A DNA stretch of 64,000 bases from assembly GCA_964388445.1 (NCBI GenBank), contig CAYMAI010000001.1:248001-312000 (forward strand), read 5' to 3'. Shown piece after piece: positions 51,257 to 60,163 of the stretch. The notes beneath the pieces are model-generated. The model saw only the letters and a program-made list of their open reading frames with translations. It did no database searches and was not told the origin of the DNA. Origin of the DNA: CAYMAI01 sp964388445. Its GTDB lineage: Bacteria; 4484-113; JAGGVC01. A program made the position numbers and the translations under genes. Every line of letters starts with the position of its first letter. Within the stretch, counting starts at the first letter, position 1.

Positions 51257-52216
51257 TTATGCCGATACCGGCTTTTTCGCGCAAACCGCTTTGTAATATT
51301 CGATAGCCTTGGATAGCCCGGCTTCGATGCCGAATTTTGGCTCGTAGCCGATAAGGCGCGCGGCTTTTTCAATCGAAGCGTAGCTGTCTTTTACGTCGCC
51401 TTCCCTCGGCGGCGCAAAGCGGGGTTCGATTTCCGGCCTGCCCAGCAGCGAGCGAAGTTTTTCGAAAATTGCGATTACGCTCGTTCTGCCGCCGGCGCCG
51501 ACGTTCAGAAAATGTCCGGCGCAATCCGGCGGCGCCTGACAGGCCAACAAGTTCGCCTGCACGCAATCGTCGATGTAAGTGAAGTCTCTTGTCTGGCTGC
51601 CGTCGCCGTGAACCGGCGGCTGTTCTCCTGCCAACAGGTGACTGCAAAAAACCGGAATAACCGCGCCGTATTGGCTGTTAGGGTCTTGATTCGGGCCGTA
51701 AATGTTGAAATATCTAAGGCTTACCGTTTCAAGCCCGTAACATGTGAAAAACGCACGGCAGTAATTTTCCGCAGCGAGTTTGGAGACTGCGTATGGCGAC
51801 ATGGGGTTCGGCATCATTTCTTCGTGTTTGGGCAGCGTGGGAGTGTTGCCATACGCGCTCGACGACGCGGCGAGAACGAACCGCTTGACTCCGGCATCCC
51901 TTGCCGCGACAAGCATGTTCAGCGAGCCGAACGTGTTTACGAAGTCGGATTGAATGGGGTCTTTCACGCTGCGCGGCACGGACGGCAGGGCAGCCTGATG
52001 GAGGACGTACTCCGCGCCGTCGCAGGCGAGCCGGCACATTTCCGGGTCGGTAATCGTTCCTTCGATAAGATCGAAACCATCAATGCCATCGAGGTTTTCG
52101 CGGCGCCCGGTGGAAAAATCGTCGAGAACGCGGACGCGCTCGCCCAGTTCAGTCAGCTTACGCACGAGGTTGCTTCCGATGAAGCCCGCTCCGCCTGTCA
52201 CCAAATACAAACTCAT
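51257..52216 (-). CDS. NAD-dependent UDP-sugar epimerase (WbpP/GalE-like)
   Basis: SDR-family enzyme acting on nucleotide sugars. NAD-binding TGGAGFIGSNLVRKL lies at the N-terminus. The catalytic triad is visible as Ser in ASSSAYG and YxxxK in SPYAVSKLAAENY, and RYFNIYGPNQDP follows. The sequence PNQDPNSQYGAVIPVF resembles UDP-GlcNAc(A) 4-epimerases, so UDP-glucose/galactose or UDP-N-acetyl sugars are likely. The ATG at 52216 follows GGAGCG. It is the first gene, on the opposite strand, of the polysaccharide locus. 319 aa. Confidence 0.92.
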   Translation of the reverse strand: MSLYLVTGGAGFIGSNLVRKLTELGERVRVLDDFSTGRRENLDGIDGFDLIEGTITDPEMCRLACDGAEYVLHQAALPSVPRSVKDPIQSDFVNTFGSLNMLVAARDAGVKRFVLAASSSAYGNTPTLPKHEEMMPNPMSPYAVSKLAAENYCRAFFTCYGLETVSLRYFNIYGPNQDPNSQYGAVIPVFCSHLLAGEQPPVHGDGSQTRDFTYIDDCVQANLLACQAPPDCAGHFLNVGAGGRTSVIAIFEKLRSLLGRPEIEPRFAPPREGDVKDSYASIEKAARLIGYEPKFGIEAGLSKAIEYYKAVCAKKPVSA

Positions 52217-52319
52217 TTTACGCTCCAAGCCGGCAGCCGATGGAACCGGACGCCGGGGCGAATGAGTATAGCGCAGTTGTTAAGAAGTGCAAACCGCACG
52301 TAGAAAGCGAGGTCTCCGG

Positions 52320-52325
52320 TATAAT
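52320..52325 (+). promoter_or_regulatory. -10 box of the flippase gene
   Basis: TATAAT between the divergent epimerase and flippase genes. The first in-frame start downstream is GTG 52398, so the leader would be about 65 nt. Confidence 0.4.
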
Positions 52326-52397
52326 GCGCGCCTTGATTCAGATTTACAAACTGCGTTCAGGTTCGAAAATCAGTCCTATTCGAGCGGCGGTGGCGGC

Positions 52398-53879
52398 GTG
52401 AGCGAAGCGCGCGGGCTTGGACGCGACGCGTTCATTTACGCCCTGACCAGCATTTTGAACGCGGCCGCCGGTTTCGGCTCGATGTACATTTTCTCCCGGC
52501 TGCTGTCCCCGTCGGAATACGGATATTACTTCGCGGTGCTGGCCGGGGTCGAGATTACGGCGCAGCTATCGACGGCTTGGGTGAACCTAACGACGATCCG
52601 GCTATACGCAAGCTTCGGCGCCGGCGAAAGAAGATTTTTCCTCGGTCGCGTCGTCGCTTCATACGCAATTTCATTCGCTATTTTGCTTTTTATCGCGCTT
52701 ATCTTAAGCGCGCTTACCGGAGTTATCGGCTGGCATTCCGCATCGCCTTGGCTTATTTTCGCGCTCGTAATCGTCATTTCCGCGTACAGCTTTCTTCAGG
52801 CGCTTCAGCGCACCCAGCGCAAGGCCGTGGACTGGATGGCGACTGCGCTGATAATGACGTGGGGCAGACTTTTACTCGGATGGTGGTTTCTAACCCACGT
52901 TTCCGCCAGCGGTATGGCGCTTTTGGCCGTTCATTCGGGTGCGCACTTGCTTGCGGTTGCGTTCGCGGCGGTTCGCGTCAAGGAGCCGATAAAAATTCTC
53001 CGGTCTCATTTCAGATGGGCGGAAATCAAGCCCATTTTGAGCTATGGCGGGCCGGTGGCGCTCGTGGCGTCGGGCGGCTGGCTGATGCGCTCCGCAAGCA
53101 AGCTCATAATGACGGCGATTGCGGGAACCGCGGCGGTCGGCATATTCGAAGTGTCGTTCAGGCTTTGCGAGACGCTGATTCAAATTCCGCTCCTTCCGTT
53201 CAATCAGGCGTCCGAGCCGGTGACTTTCAGGCTATACGAGCACGAAGGGGCAAACAGCGCCAGAGAATATTTGTCGAAGTACTTTACTCTGATTTTGTAT
53301 CTCGGAACCGGCATAACGCTTGCGCTGGTGCTTTTGCGAAACGAAGTCGTCGGCACGCTTCTTGCGCCGGAATATGCGACGGCGGCCAGCCTTATCCCTA
53401 TGCTCGGCCCTACGGTCGCGCTTGTCGCGCTTCATCCCACGCTTTCGCGCAGCTTTCAGTTTCCGAAAAAACCGGCGATGCTGTCGGTTTATACGCTCGG
53501 TGCGGGCGGCATAAACGTGGCGCTGAACTTTTTCCTCATTCCTAGATACGCCGAATACGGCGCGGCGGCGGCCGCGATTTTCACCTACTCGATTTATGTT
53601 TTCAGCACTTATCTGGGCGGCCAAAAGCTGTTTCAGTGGCGGCCCGCGCTTTCAAACCTGCTGATTCTGCCTATCCCCGTGGCGGCTTTGCTGCTTGCGA
53701 ACTCGGTCTTGCCCGCTCCGCATGGATTCGCGGTAACGCTGGTTTACGGAATCGGTTACTTCGTTTTTTATCTCGCCGTCACATTCGTATGCTGGCGGCT
53801 CGGCGGAAAGCCGCAGCGGCAACAGCTTTCGTTCTTGCGCCAGATTTTCGCAAGCAGAACCGCTCCGGCCGGGCAATAA
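52398..53879 (+). CDS. Wzx-type polysaccharide/oligosaccharide flippase
   Basis: A 493-residue polytopic protein of the MOP/MATE-like Wzx family, which flips lipid-linked repeat units across the inner membrane. About 12-14 helices begin with RDAFIYALTSILNAAAGFGSMYIFSRLLSP, a typical Wzx opening. A central basic loop and SYGGPVALVASGGWLMRSASK mark the start of the second half. The frame is open to 52287, but GTG 52398 is the first start codon downstream of the -10 box. No gene-specific substrate hint is visible. Confidence 0.9.
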   Translation: MSEARGLGRDAFIYALTSILNAAAGFGSMYIFSRLLSPSEYGYYFAVLAGVEITAQLSTAWVNLTTIRLYASFGAGERRFFLGRVVASYAISFAILLFIALILSALTGVIGWHSASPWLIFALVIVISAYSFLQALQRTQRKAVDWMATALIMTWGRLLLGWWFLTHVSASGMALLAVHSGAHLLAVAFAAVRVKEPIKILRSHFRWAEIKPILSYGGPVALVASGGWLMRSASKLIMTAIAGTAAVGIFEVSFRLCETLIQIPLLPFNQASEPVTFRLYEHEGANSAREYLSKYFTLILYLGTGITLALVLLRNEVVGTLLAPEYATAASLIPMLGPTVALVALHPTLSRSFQFPKKPAMLSVYTLGAGGINVALNFFLIPRYAEYGAAAAAIFTYSIYVFSTYLGGQKLFQWRPALSNLLILPIPVAALLLANSVLPAPHGFAVTLVYGIGYFVFYLAVTFVCWRLGGKPQRQQLSFLRQIFASRTAPAGQ

Positions 53880-53893
53880 TCGGATTATCGAGG

Positions 53894-54979
53894 CTATGCC
53901 TTTTTGGCCGAAACCAGCCTGAAGTAAAGATCGTCCCATTTTTTCGCCGCGGATTCGACGGAAAACTCGGACGACGCCCGGCGATAACCTTCCGCGGCAA
54001 GTTTTTCGCGAAGAGCGGAACTCGAAATAAGTTTCAGCAAACCTTCCGCCCATGCCTGCGGCGTGTTTTCCACCAACAGCGCATCCCGTCCGTCGCTTGC
54101 AAGTTCGGTTACGCCGGACACTTTGCTGGCGATAACAGCTGCGCCCGCAATCCAAGCTTCGAGAATCACGTTCGAAATGCCTTCGTTGTCCGACGGCAGC
54201 GCGAGTATGGAAGCGTAGGCTAAATGGCCGGAAATGTCCGGAATATCTCCCGTGCATTCGGCGTTATCGATTCCCCTGGATTTTAGCTTTTCTATGAACG
54301 ATCGATTTTCGGTTCCCCTGCCGATGAACACAGCCGGAATTCTCGATTCTTCGGGGAGCAAGGCAAGCGCGTCGATTAAAAGGTCGTGGCGCTTGGGCGG
54401 CTCGACACGCGCCGCGCACATCAATGTCTTTTTTTCGGCGACTTCGCGCTCGACAACCCGCTTTCCGTTGATAATCACGGAAGTTTTATCTGCCTTTAAA
54501 CCGAGCGAAGGCGCGATAAGTTTTTTTCCGTCGTGGCTGTTGAAGACGACGTGGCCGGCTTTTCGGAAGTGAAATCCGTCCGCCACGCGCTTGATGCCGA
54601 GCGGGCCTTTCGCCATTCCGGAGCCATGCAGAGACGCGACGAACGGAACGGAATTTACACCTGACATCGAAACCGCCCAGACGGACGGCCATAACATCGC
54701 GTGAACGCAGTCGTAGCCGGGGATAATCTCCTTTAGTTCTTTCGCCGCGGCGGCAAGCCCGGCATTCGAACACGGCTTTTCGAGGCTTATTCGGTTAATC
54801 CCATCCGGTAATTTCAAAACGTGGATTTCAGCGGGCCCGTACAACGTTGCGACGTCGATTCGGGAGCGGTATTTGTCCGAATTGGCGGAAAACTCGGACA
54901 GGATTTCCATGCATTGTTTTTCCGTGCCGCCGGTGGCGAGCGTCGGAAGAATGCGCAGAACTTTGATTTTGTCCGTCAT
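53894..54979 (-). CDS. GT4-type glycosyltransferase
   Basis: The 361-residue GT-B protein opens with RILPTLATGGTEKQCMEIL. The donor-binding C-terminal half contains AARVEPPKRHDLLIDAL, then LALPSDNEGISNVILEAW with the EG/E pattern of the GT4 nucleotide-sugar site. ATG 54979 overlaps the stop of the polymerase gene by 4 nt, so both are translated from one mRNA. It convergently abuts the flippase gene. Sugar specificity cannot be predicted. Confidence 0.9.
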   Translation of the reverse strand: MTDKIKVLRILPTLATGGTEKQCMEILSEFSANSDKYRSRIDVATLYGPAEIHVLKLPDGINRISLEKPCSNAGLAAAAKELKEIIPGYDCVHAMLWPSVWAVSMSGVNSVPFVASLHGSGMAKGPLGIKRVADGFHFRKAGHVVFNSHDGKKLIAPSLGLKADKTSVIINGKRVVEREVAEKKTLMCAARVEPPKRHDLLIDALALLPEESRIPAVFIGRGTENRSFIEKLKSRGIDNAECTGDIPDISGHLAYASILALPSDNEGISNVILEAWIAGAAVIASKVSGVTELASDGRDALLVENTPQAWAEGLLKLISSSALREKLAAEGYRRASSEFSVESAAKKWDDLYFRLVSAKKA

Positions 54980-56394
54980 AGAACTGGCGCCGATGCGGGT
55001 TTATTTTCGGCGGTCTTTTTCCATACATAATCGCCTGCACGCGCGCCGGCGATGAGCATCACGATTGTAATGAGCGTATTTCCCGTTTCGAGATTGCCGA
55101 AAATCAGGAGCGTCGCGACGAAAAGCGTAAGATCGGGTTCGAGTTTGGCCTCGCGAATGTTGCGGAAGGCGAAAAACAAAAACGCGAGATATCCGCCGAG
55201 AAGCAAAAGCCCGCCGCGAAACAAAAGGTCCAGAAACAGGTTGTCGCTGGCGACGAACAAAAACTCGCTCCAGACGGCTTCTCCGCGCGAAGCCGAAACT
55301 TCAGGCTCGGCGAAATCCGCGCCGATAAGCCAGCCGTTTCTTGCGTCAATCGTATCTATTACTCGAATCCAATTGCCTACGCGCCCGTACGTTGATGTTT
55401 GAAACAGCGTTTCGGTGTCGAGCAGGTTCAGATTGACGTTTTGCTGAAGCGAATAAACGATTGCGCCAAGCGTGAACACCAGAGCCAGTATTACCGAAAT
55501 TGCGGCATAACGGACTGCGGCGGATGTTTTCTGCGCCCCGCCTTCCCGCCACCACCTGTAAAGAAGTACGGCGCAAATCAGCAGCGCGGTTAACATTGCG
55601 GTTCTCGAAAAGCTGCCGACAATCATCAGGAATGAAAGCACGGCAAGAATCGCCGACCAAACACGAAAACGGACGCTGTTTTTTTCGCTCAATGACGCGT
55701 GCAGCAAGAATGACCATGCGAGCACGAAAAACGTCCGGAAATATACGCGATGGACGAGCAGACCGGTCGGCATCATGGCGGCCGCCTGCCTGTACGTGCC
55801 TTTGAACAGGCTTTTAACGCCCGGAATCGCGTTGTCGTACAAAAGAATAAGAGTGATGTAACTTTCGAGGAAAAAGACCCAAGTGACGATTACGGTGACG
55901 ATGTTCACGACCGCGGTAACGGCGATGGCGATTATCGTTCGCCTGACGTTTATGCCGCAAACGTACCCCGCCGCGAAAAGAATGAGCGGATAAAGGATGT
56001 TTCTGATTTTCAAAAACCCGCTAAGCGTCGGCGCGGTAAGCAAGATGACTGCGCAGCATAGAAAAAAGCTCGCCAGAAACCAGCGGATGTCCGGATTTTT
56101 AAGACGGCCGCGCCAATCGGCGTCGAACATCAACCTAATCGCGCCGAGAACGGCAAGCGCGGAAAGGCAGCCGCCGGTAAAGAGAATGGGCGGAAACTGC
56201 AACCCGAGTAGCGTCGGCGCGTAAAGATAGCCGAAAACGCGAAGCGCGAAATCGTGGAAGTGAAAGACGATGAGCGAAATCATCATGACGTCGCGTGCCG
56301 TCTCCCACGTTTTTACCCACCTAAGTTTTTCCGCGGCCGCGCCTGCCCCGCCTCTACCAAAGGGAATTCGAGCGCTTCCGGCAAAAATCGACAC
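54976..56394 (-). CDS. O-antigen polymerase/ligase-like (Wzy or WaaL type) membrane protein
   Basis: 472 residues with about 10-12 membrane helices and a large extracytoplasmic loop around residues 310-390 (NLNLLDTETLFQTSTYGRVGN, a position where polymerases and ligases carry their catalytic Arg/Glu/His residues). Short signature SFSRTAMLTALLI lies in the middle. It probably joins repeat units outside the membrane. The start is GTG 56394, 8 nt after an extended -10 element (TGT-GATATT), again near-leaderless. Wzy and WaaL cannot be told apart by sequence here. Confidence 0.85.
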   Translation of the reverse strand: MSIFAGSARIPFGRGGAGAAAEKLRWVKTWETARDVMMISLIVFHFHDFALRVFGYLYAPTLLGLQFPPILFTGGCLSALAVLGAIRLMFDADWRGRLKNPDIRWFLASFFLCCAVILLTAPTLSGFLKIRNILYPLILFAAGYVCGINVRRTIIAIAVTAVVNIVTVIVTWVFFLESYITLILLYDNAIPGVKSLFKGTYRQAAAMMPTGLLVHRVYFRTFFVLAWSFLLHASLSEKNSVRFRVWSAILAVLSFLMIVGSFSRTAMLTALLICAVLLYRWWREGGAQKTSAAVRYAAISVILALVFTLGAIVYSLQQNVNLNLLDTETLFQTSTYGRVGNWIRVIDTIDARNGWLIGADFAEPEVSASRGEAVWSEFLFVASDNLFLDLLFRGGLLLLGGYLAFLFFAFRNIREAKLEPDLTLFVATLLIFGNLETGNTLITIVMLIAGARAGDYVWKKTAENKPASAPVL

Positions 56395-56402
56395 GACGGA
56401 AG

Positions 56403-56411
56403 AATATCACA
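56403..56411 (-). promoter_or_regulatory. Extended -10 promoter of the polymerase operon
   Basis: On the minus strand TGT-GATATT (box 56403-56408), 8 nt, then GTG 56394. No ribosome-binding site. Confidence 0.45.
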
Positions 56412-56481
56412 GTGAATTGCGGCCTTCTAACGGAAATTTGACCGTTTGTACTACTATATCCGCGCCTATCGGCGAACTGGT

Positions 56482-57648
56482 ATGCCCGGACTTCCACTCA
56501 AAACACTCGTTTTCGTGCCCTCGGTCGATCAGACTGGCGAAATCGGCGCGGGCGGCGCCGAGCGTATGGCGCGCAACCTTTGCCTCGCGTTCGACAGGTC
56601 GAAAATTATTCCGTCGCTGCTGACTTTGAAAGACCCCGGCGCCGTCGGCGATGAGCTTCGTTCTGCGGGAGTCCAAACCTACCTGCTTAAGAAAAAAGGG
56701 AAAATCGACTGGGATTTTTGGAAAGCGTTTCGCCGTCTAATCGAAAACGGTGGTTTCGACGCAGTGCTTTCGATGCTTCAAGGCGCAAACTTTCACAATC
56801 TCGTCGTCACGCCGCGCACGCGCAAAGCCGCCTGCATTATCAGAATCGCCAGAGTCAACGTGCCTTGGAAAATCGCCGCAATAGAGGGGCCGCTGTCGAA
56901 AAGGGCTGACCTTCTCGTTGTCAACGCCGCCGAAACCGCGCGAAAGATATCCGGCAAATACTGTATTCCGAAAAGCCGCGTTGCGGTAATCCCAAACGGC
57001 TGTGACGAAGAGCGTTTCAAACACGTTTCCCCGGAATTGCGGCCTGAATACCGCAAAAAGCTGGGGCTTCCGGAAGCCGGATTTCTGCTTTATTCCGCCA
57101 GCAGAATACATACCGACAAAGGGCTCGATATTTTCGCGGAAGCGCTTGCGTCGCTGCCGCCGGAAGTAAGGCAAGAGATAATTTGGGTAAATACGGGCTC
57201 TGTTCAAAGCGAAGAGCTCAAGGCGAAGATTTTGAAAATCGCCGGCAATTCCGGAGTTTCGGCTTCGCTTTTGCCGCCGGTGCCGAGCACGGAGGAATTC
57301 ATCGCCGCGTGCGACGCGGTCGTGATACCGAGCAGGACTGAGGCGTTTCCGAACGTTCTTATCGAAGCCGGTTGCATCGGGCGGCGGGTTATTGCGACCA
57401 TTACCGGCGAAGTGCCGAAAGTCGCTGGAGAAATAGGCGGCGTGTCGCTATGCGAAGCGAATGCACGGTCGCTTGCGGATTCCGCCGGCAAGCTTTACGA
57501 CAGCCGGAATACGTTCGATACCGCGGAATCCAAAAAAATCAGCGCGAATACTATCGGCAGGTACGGTATCAAAGCTGTCGCCGATATTTATGCGAAATCA
57601 ATCGAAACGGCTTGCGCGAAAAAATCGGAGAGCGGTCACAACTTTTGA
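56482..57648 (+). CDS. GT4-type glycosyltransferase (member 1 of a tandem paralogue set)
   Basis: ATG 56482, about 388 aa. The N-terminal domain has GAGGAERMARNLCLAFDRSK, and the C-terminal domain has VAVIPNGCDEERF, LYSASRIHTDKGLDIFAEAL and VVIPSRTEAFPNVLIEAG. That last block is the nucleotide-sugar binding and EX7E-like region. It shares the GGAER motif, RIARVN context and overall order with the two following genes but is clearly the most diverged of the three. Divergent from the polymerase operon. Specificity unknown. Confidence 0.9.
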   Translation: MPGLPLKTLVFVPSVDQTGEIGAGGAERMARNLCLAFDRSKIIPSLLTLKDPGAVGDELRSAGVQTYLLKKKGKIDWDFWKAFRRLIENGGFDAVLSMLQGANFHNLVVTPRTRKAACIIRIARVNVPWKIAAIEGPLSKRADLLVVNAAETARKISGKYCIPKSRVAVIPNGCDEERFKHVSPELRPEYRKKLGLPEAGFLLYSASRIHTDKGLDIFAEALASLPPEVRQEIIWVNTGSVQSEELKAKILKIAGNSGVSASLLPPVPSTEEFIAACDAVVIPSRTEAFPNVLIEAGCIGRRVIATITGEVPKVAGEIGGVSLCEANARSLADSAGKLYDSRNTFDTAESKKISANTIGRYGIKAVADIYAKSIETACAKKSESGHNF

Positions 57649-57696
57649 CATAAATCTATTGTTTGTACGCTTTGCGCCGGATAGATTTATTGCGGT

Positions 57697-58857
57697 TTGA
57701 GACCCCTCAAAACGCTTTTTATTATCGGAACGCTCGATCCTGCGCCATCGGATTCGCGAGGAACCGCTGGCGGCGCGGAGCGGATGACGCGCGAGCTTTG
57801 CTTGAACATAGACCGTAATCGCATCTCGCCGGTGGTTCTTACGCAGTTTCATCCGGGCGAAGTCGCCGCCGAGCTTAAATCCGCCGGAATCCCATGGCAC
57901 GTTCGCCGGAAAAAAACGAAAATCCCCTTTCTTTACTGGGATTTCTTGCGCCGTTTTATTTTGCGGGAAAAAATCGACGCCGTCATCAGCATGAACCAGG
58001 GGCCGAACCTGCACAACGTTATCGTCACGCCGACGATTCCCGGCGTCGGATGCGTCATGCGCGTGGCGGGAGTCAACCTTCCGAGCCGCATTTACAACAC
58101 GGAGGGGCGGCAAAGCAGGCGTGCGAATATATTGATTTTTCCTTCCGAATACAGCGCCGAATCGAACGGCGGAAAGTATTCGATACCTGCAGAGCGAATC
58201 AGGGTCATCCCCAACGGCTGCAATACCGACAGGTTCAAATACGTGCCGTACTCCGAAAGGCACGCGGTGCGCCATAAAATAGGTCTGCCGAAAGATGCGT
58301 TCATTTTATACACGCCGAGCCGCGTACATTATAAAAAAGGGCAGGACATTATGGCGGAAGCGATGGCGAAAATCCCCGGCGCGCTGAAGGACAAAAATGT
58401 AATCTGGATAAATTCCGGGCTCGTTCAAGACGCCGAAGTGGCGAACCGGGCCGAAGTGTTTGCGAGCAGCATTCCCGACCATATAAAAATGCTGCCGCCC
58501 GTCGCAAATTCAGCGGAATATATAGCCGCTTCGGATGCGGTCGCCATCCCGAGCAGGGACGAATCGTTTTCGCTTGTCGCGCTGGAATCCGCGGCGTGCG
58601 GGCGCATTTTCGCCGGAACCGAGTGCGGAGCGATTCCGGCTGTTGCCGAGGGAACGGGCTCCATCGTTGTGCGGAAAAACTGCGCGAAATCGCTGGCGGA
58701 AGGATTGCTCAAGCTTTTATCGTTGCCACCCGATGCTCTGAAATCCGCCGGACATCGAGCGGCCAAGTTCATAAGGGAAAAATATTCGATAAATGCATGC
58801 GCCGCAAAATACGCGGACGCAATCGAAGAAGCGTGGCGGCATCGCAGAAAAAAATAA
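57697..58857 (+). CDS. GT4-type glycosyltransferase (member 2)
   Basis: TTG start at 57697 with no strong ribosome-binding site. Length 386 aa. Motifs: TAGGAERMTRELCLNIDRN, ISMNQGPNLHNVIVTP, RVIPNGCNTDRFKYVPYSER, LYTPSRVHYKKGQDIMAEAM and AIPSRDESFSLVALESAACG. The next gene has close counterparts of each of these in the same order, so these two arose by a recent duplication. Acceptor and donor sugars are unknown. Confidence 0.9.
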   Translation: MRPLKTLFIIGTLDPAPSDSRGTAGGAERMTRELCLNIDRNRISPVVLTQFHPGEVAAELKSAGIPWHVRRKKTKIPFLYWDFLRRFILREKIDAVISMNQGPNLHNVIVTPTIPGVGCVMRVAGVNLPSRIYNTEGRQSRRANILIFPSEYSAESNGGKYSIPAERIRVIPNGCNTDRFKYVPYSERHAVRHKIGLPKDAFILYTPSRVHYKKGQDIMAEAMAKIPGALKDKNVIWINSGLVQDAEVANRAEVFASSIPDHIKMLPPVANSAEYIAASDAVAIPSRDESFSLVALESAACGRIFAGTECGAIPAVAEGTGSIVVRKNCAKSLAEGLLKLLSLPPDALKSAGHRAAKFIREKYSINACAAKYADAIEEAWRHRRKK

Positions 58858-58914
58858 TCCGCACAAGCGCACCGGATTTGCAACTTTTTACATGCCGGAG
58901 TAGGATTTCGTCCG

Positions 58915-60078
58915 TTGACTCCGATCCGAACATTGTTTTTAATTTCTTCGATCGACCCCGCGCCGCCCGAAGGCGGCAAAACAGCGGGAGGCGCAGAAAG
59001 GCTTACGCGCGACGTTTGCCTCAACATCGACAGGTCTAGAATCGAGCCGGTGCTTTTGCTCCACTATCCGCCAAGCGGCGTCGGGCCGGAGCTTTCGTCG
59101 GCGGGCATCGAATGGCACGTCGCGCATAGGCACGCGCACAACCCGTTTCCTTTCTGGATGAAGTTGAAAACCTTGATTCGCCGCGAAAAAATACGAGCAG
59201 TAGTCAGCATGAACCAGGGGCCGAACTTCGATAATCTCGCGGTCACTCCATTCGTTCGCGGCACGGGATGCGTGATTTCGGTTTCCGGCGTTCATATGCC
59301 CGAAAGGATTTACAGGACAGAAGGCAAAATCAGCGGGCGGGCGCACATTCTCGTTTTTCCGTCCGAATACAGCCGTGAAAACAACGCGCCAAGATATGCG
59401 ATCGCCGATAGACGAATCAGGGTCATACCGAACGGCTGCGATACTAAAAGGTTTTCATACGCACCGTATGCCCAAAGAAAAGGGAACAGGAGAAGGCTTG
59501 GACTTCCCGAAGACGCTTTTATTTTGTACACGCCAAGCCGGATTCACAGAAAAAAGGGTCAGGACGTAATGGCCGAAGCGATGACGATTATTGGCGAATA
59601 TCTCCACCAAAAAAACGCCGTTTGGGTAAATACGGGGCTGACTCAGCACGCCGATATTTTCGAAAAATTAAGCGCGTTTTCGTCTTTGATACCGGGACGG
59701 ATAATAACGCTGCCGCCTGTGAGCAACGCCGCCGAATACATGGCGGCAGCGGACGCCGTGGCGATTCCGAGCAGGGACGAGTCGTTTTCGCTCGTCGCGC
59801 TCGAGGCGTCGTCCTGCGGCCGCATATTTGTGGGCACGAATTGCGGAGCGATTCCGGAAATCGCCGCCAAAACCGGCTCGATTGTCGTGGAAAGAAGCTC
59901 GCCGAAGGCGCTGGCGGACGGGATTTTGCGCCTATTTTCGATTTCCACAAGCGAATTCGAATCTGCGGGCGAAAAGGCCGCGAAAGTAGTTCGGGAAGAT
60001 TATTCGATTGAAAAAACGGCGTCGGAATATGCACGAGCGATTGAAGAATCGGTCAATTTCGCCGGCGGAACCGGATAG
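58915..60078 (+). CDS. GT4-type glycosyltransferase (member 3)
   Basis: TTG at 58915, 8 nt after TAGGAT. The 387-aa protein parallels member 2: TAGGAERLTRDVCLNIDRS, SMNQGPNFDNLAVTP, RVIPNGCDTKRFSYAPYAQR, LYTPSRIHRKKGQDVMAEAM, AIPSRDESFSLVALEASSCG. N-terminal acceptor-side residues differ more than the donor-side ones, consistent with the same donor but a different acceptor (inference). It is separated from member 2 by 57 nt. Confidence 0.9.
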   Translation: MTPIRTLFLISSIDPAPPEGGKTAGGAERLTRDVCLNIDRSRIEPVLLLHYPPSGVGPELSSAGIEWHVAHRHAHNPFPFWMKLKTLIRREKIRAVVSMNQGPNFDNLAVTPFVRGTGCVISVSGVHMPERIYRTEGKISGRAHILVFPSEYSRENNAPRYAIADRRIRVIPNGCDTKRFSYAPYAQRKGNRRRLGLPEDAFILYTPSRIHRKKGQDVMAEAMTIIGEYLHQKNAVWVNTGLTQHADIFEKLSAFSSLIPGRIITLPPVSNAAEYMAAADAVAIPSRDESFSLVALEASSCGRIFVGTNCGAIPEIAAKTGSIVVERSSPKALADGILRLFSISTSEFESAGEKAAKVVREDYSIEKTASEYARAIEESVNFAGGTG

Positions 60079-60102
60079 CGCGCACGGCACGCGATTGTGC
60101 GA

Positions 60103-60108
60103 TATAAT
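60103..60108 (+). promoter_or_regulatory. -10 box of the chain-length regulator gene
   Basis: TATAAT about 55 nt before the ATG at 60164. An AAGG-containing ribosome-binding site lies just upstream of the starts at 60152 and 60164. Confidence 0.5.
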
Positions 60109-60163
60109 CGCCACTCCGCGCGCCCTGGGAAGCGCGCTACGCGGGTAAGGTTTGGTAACGACT

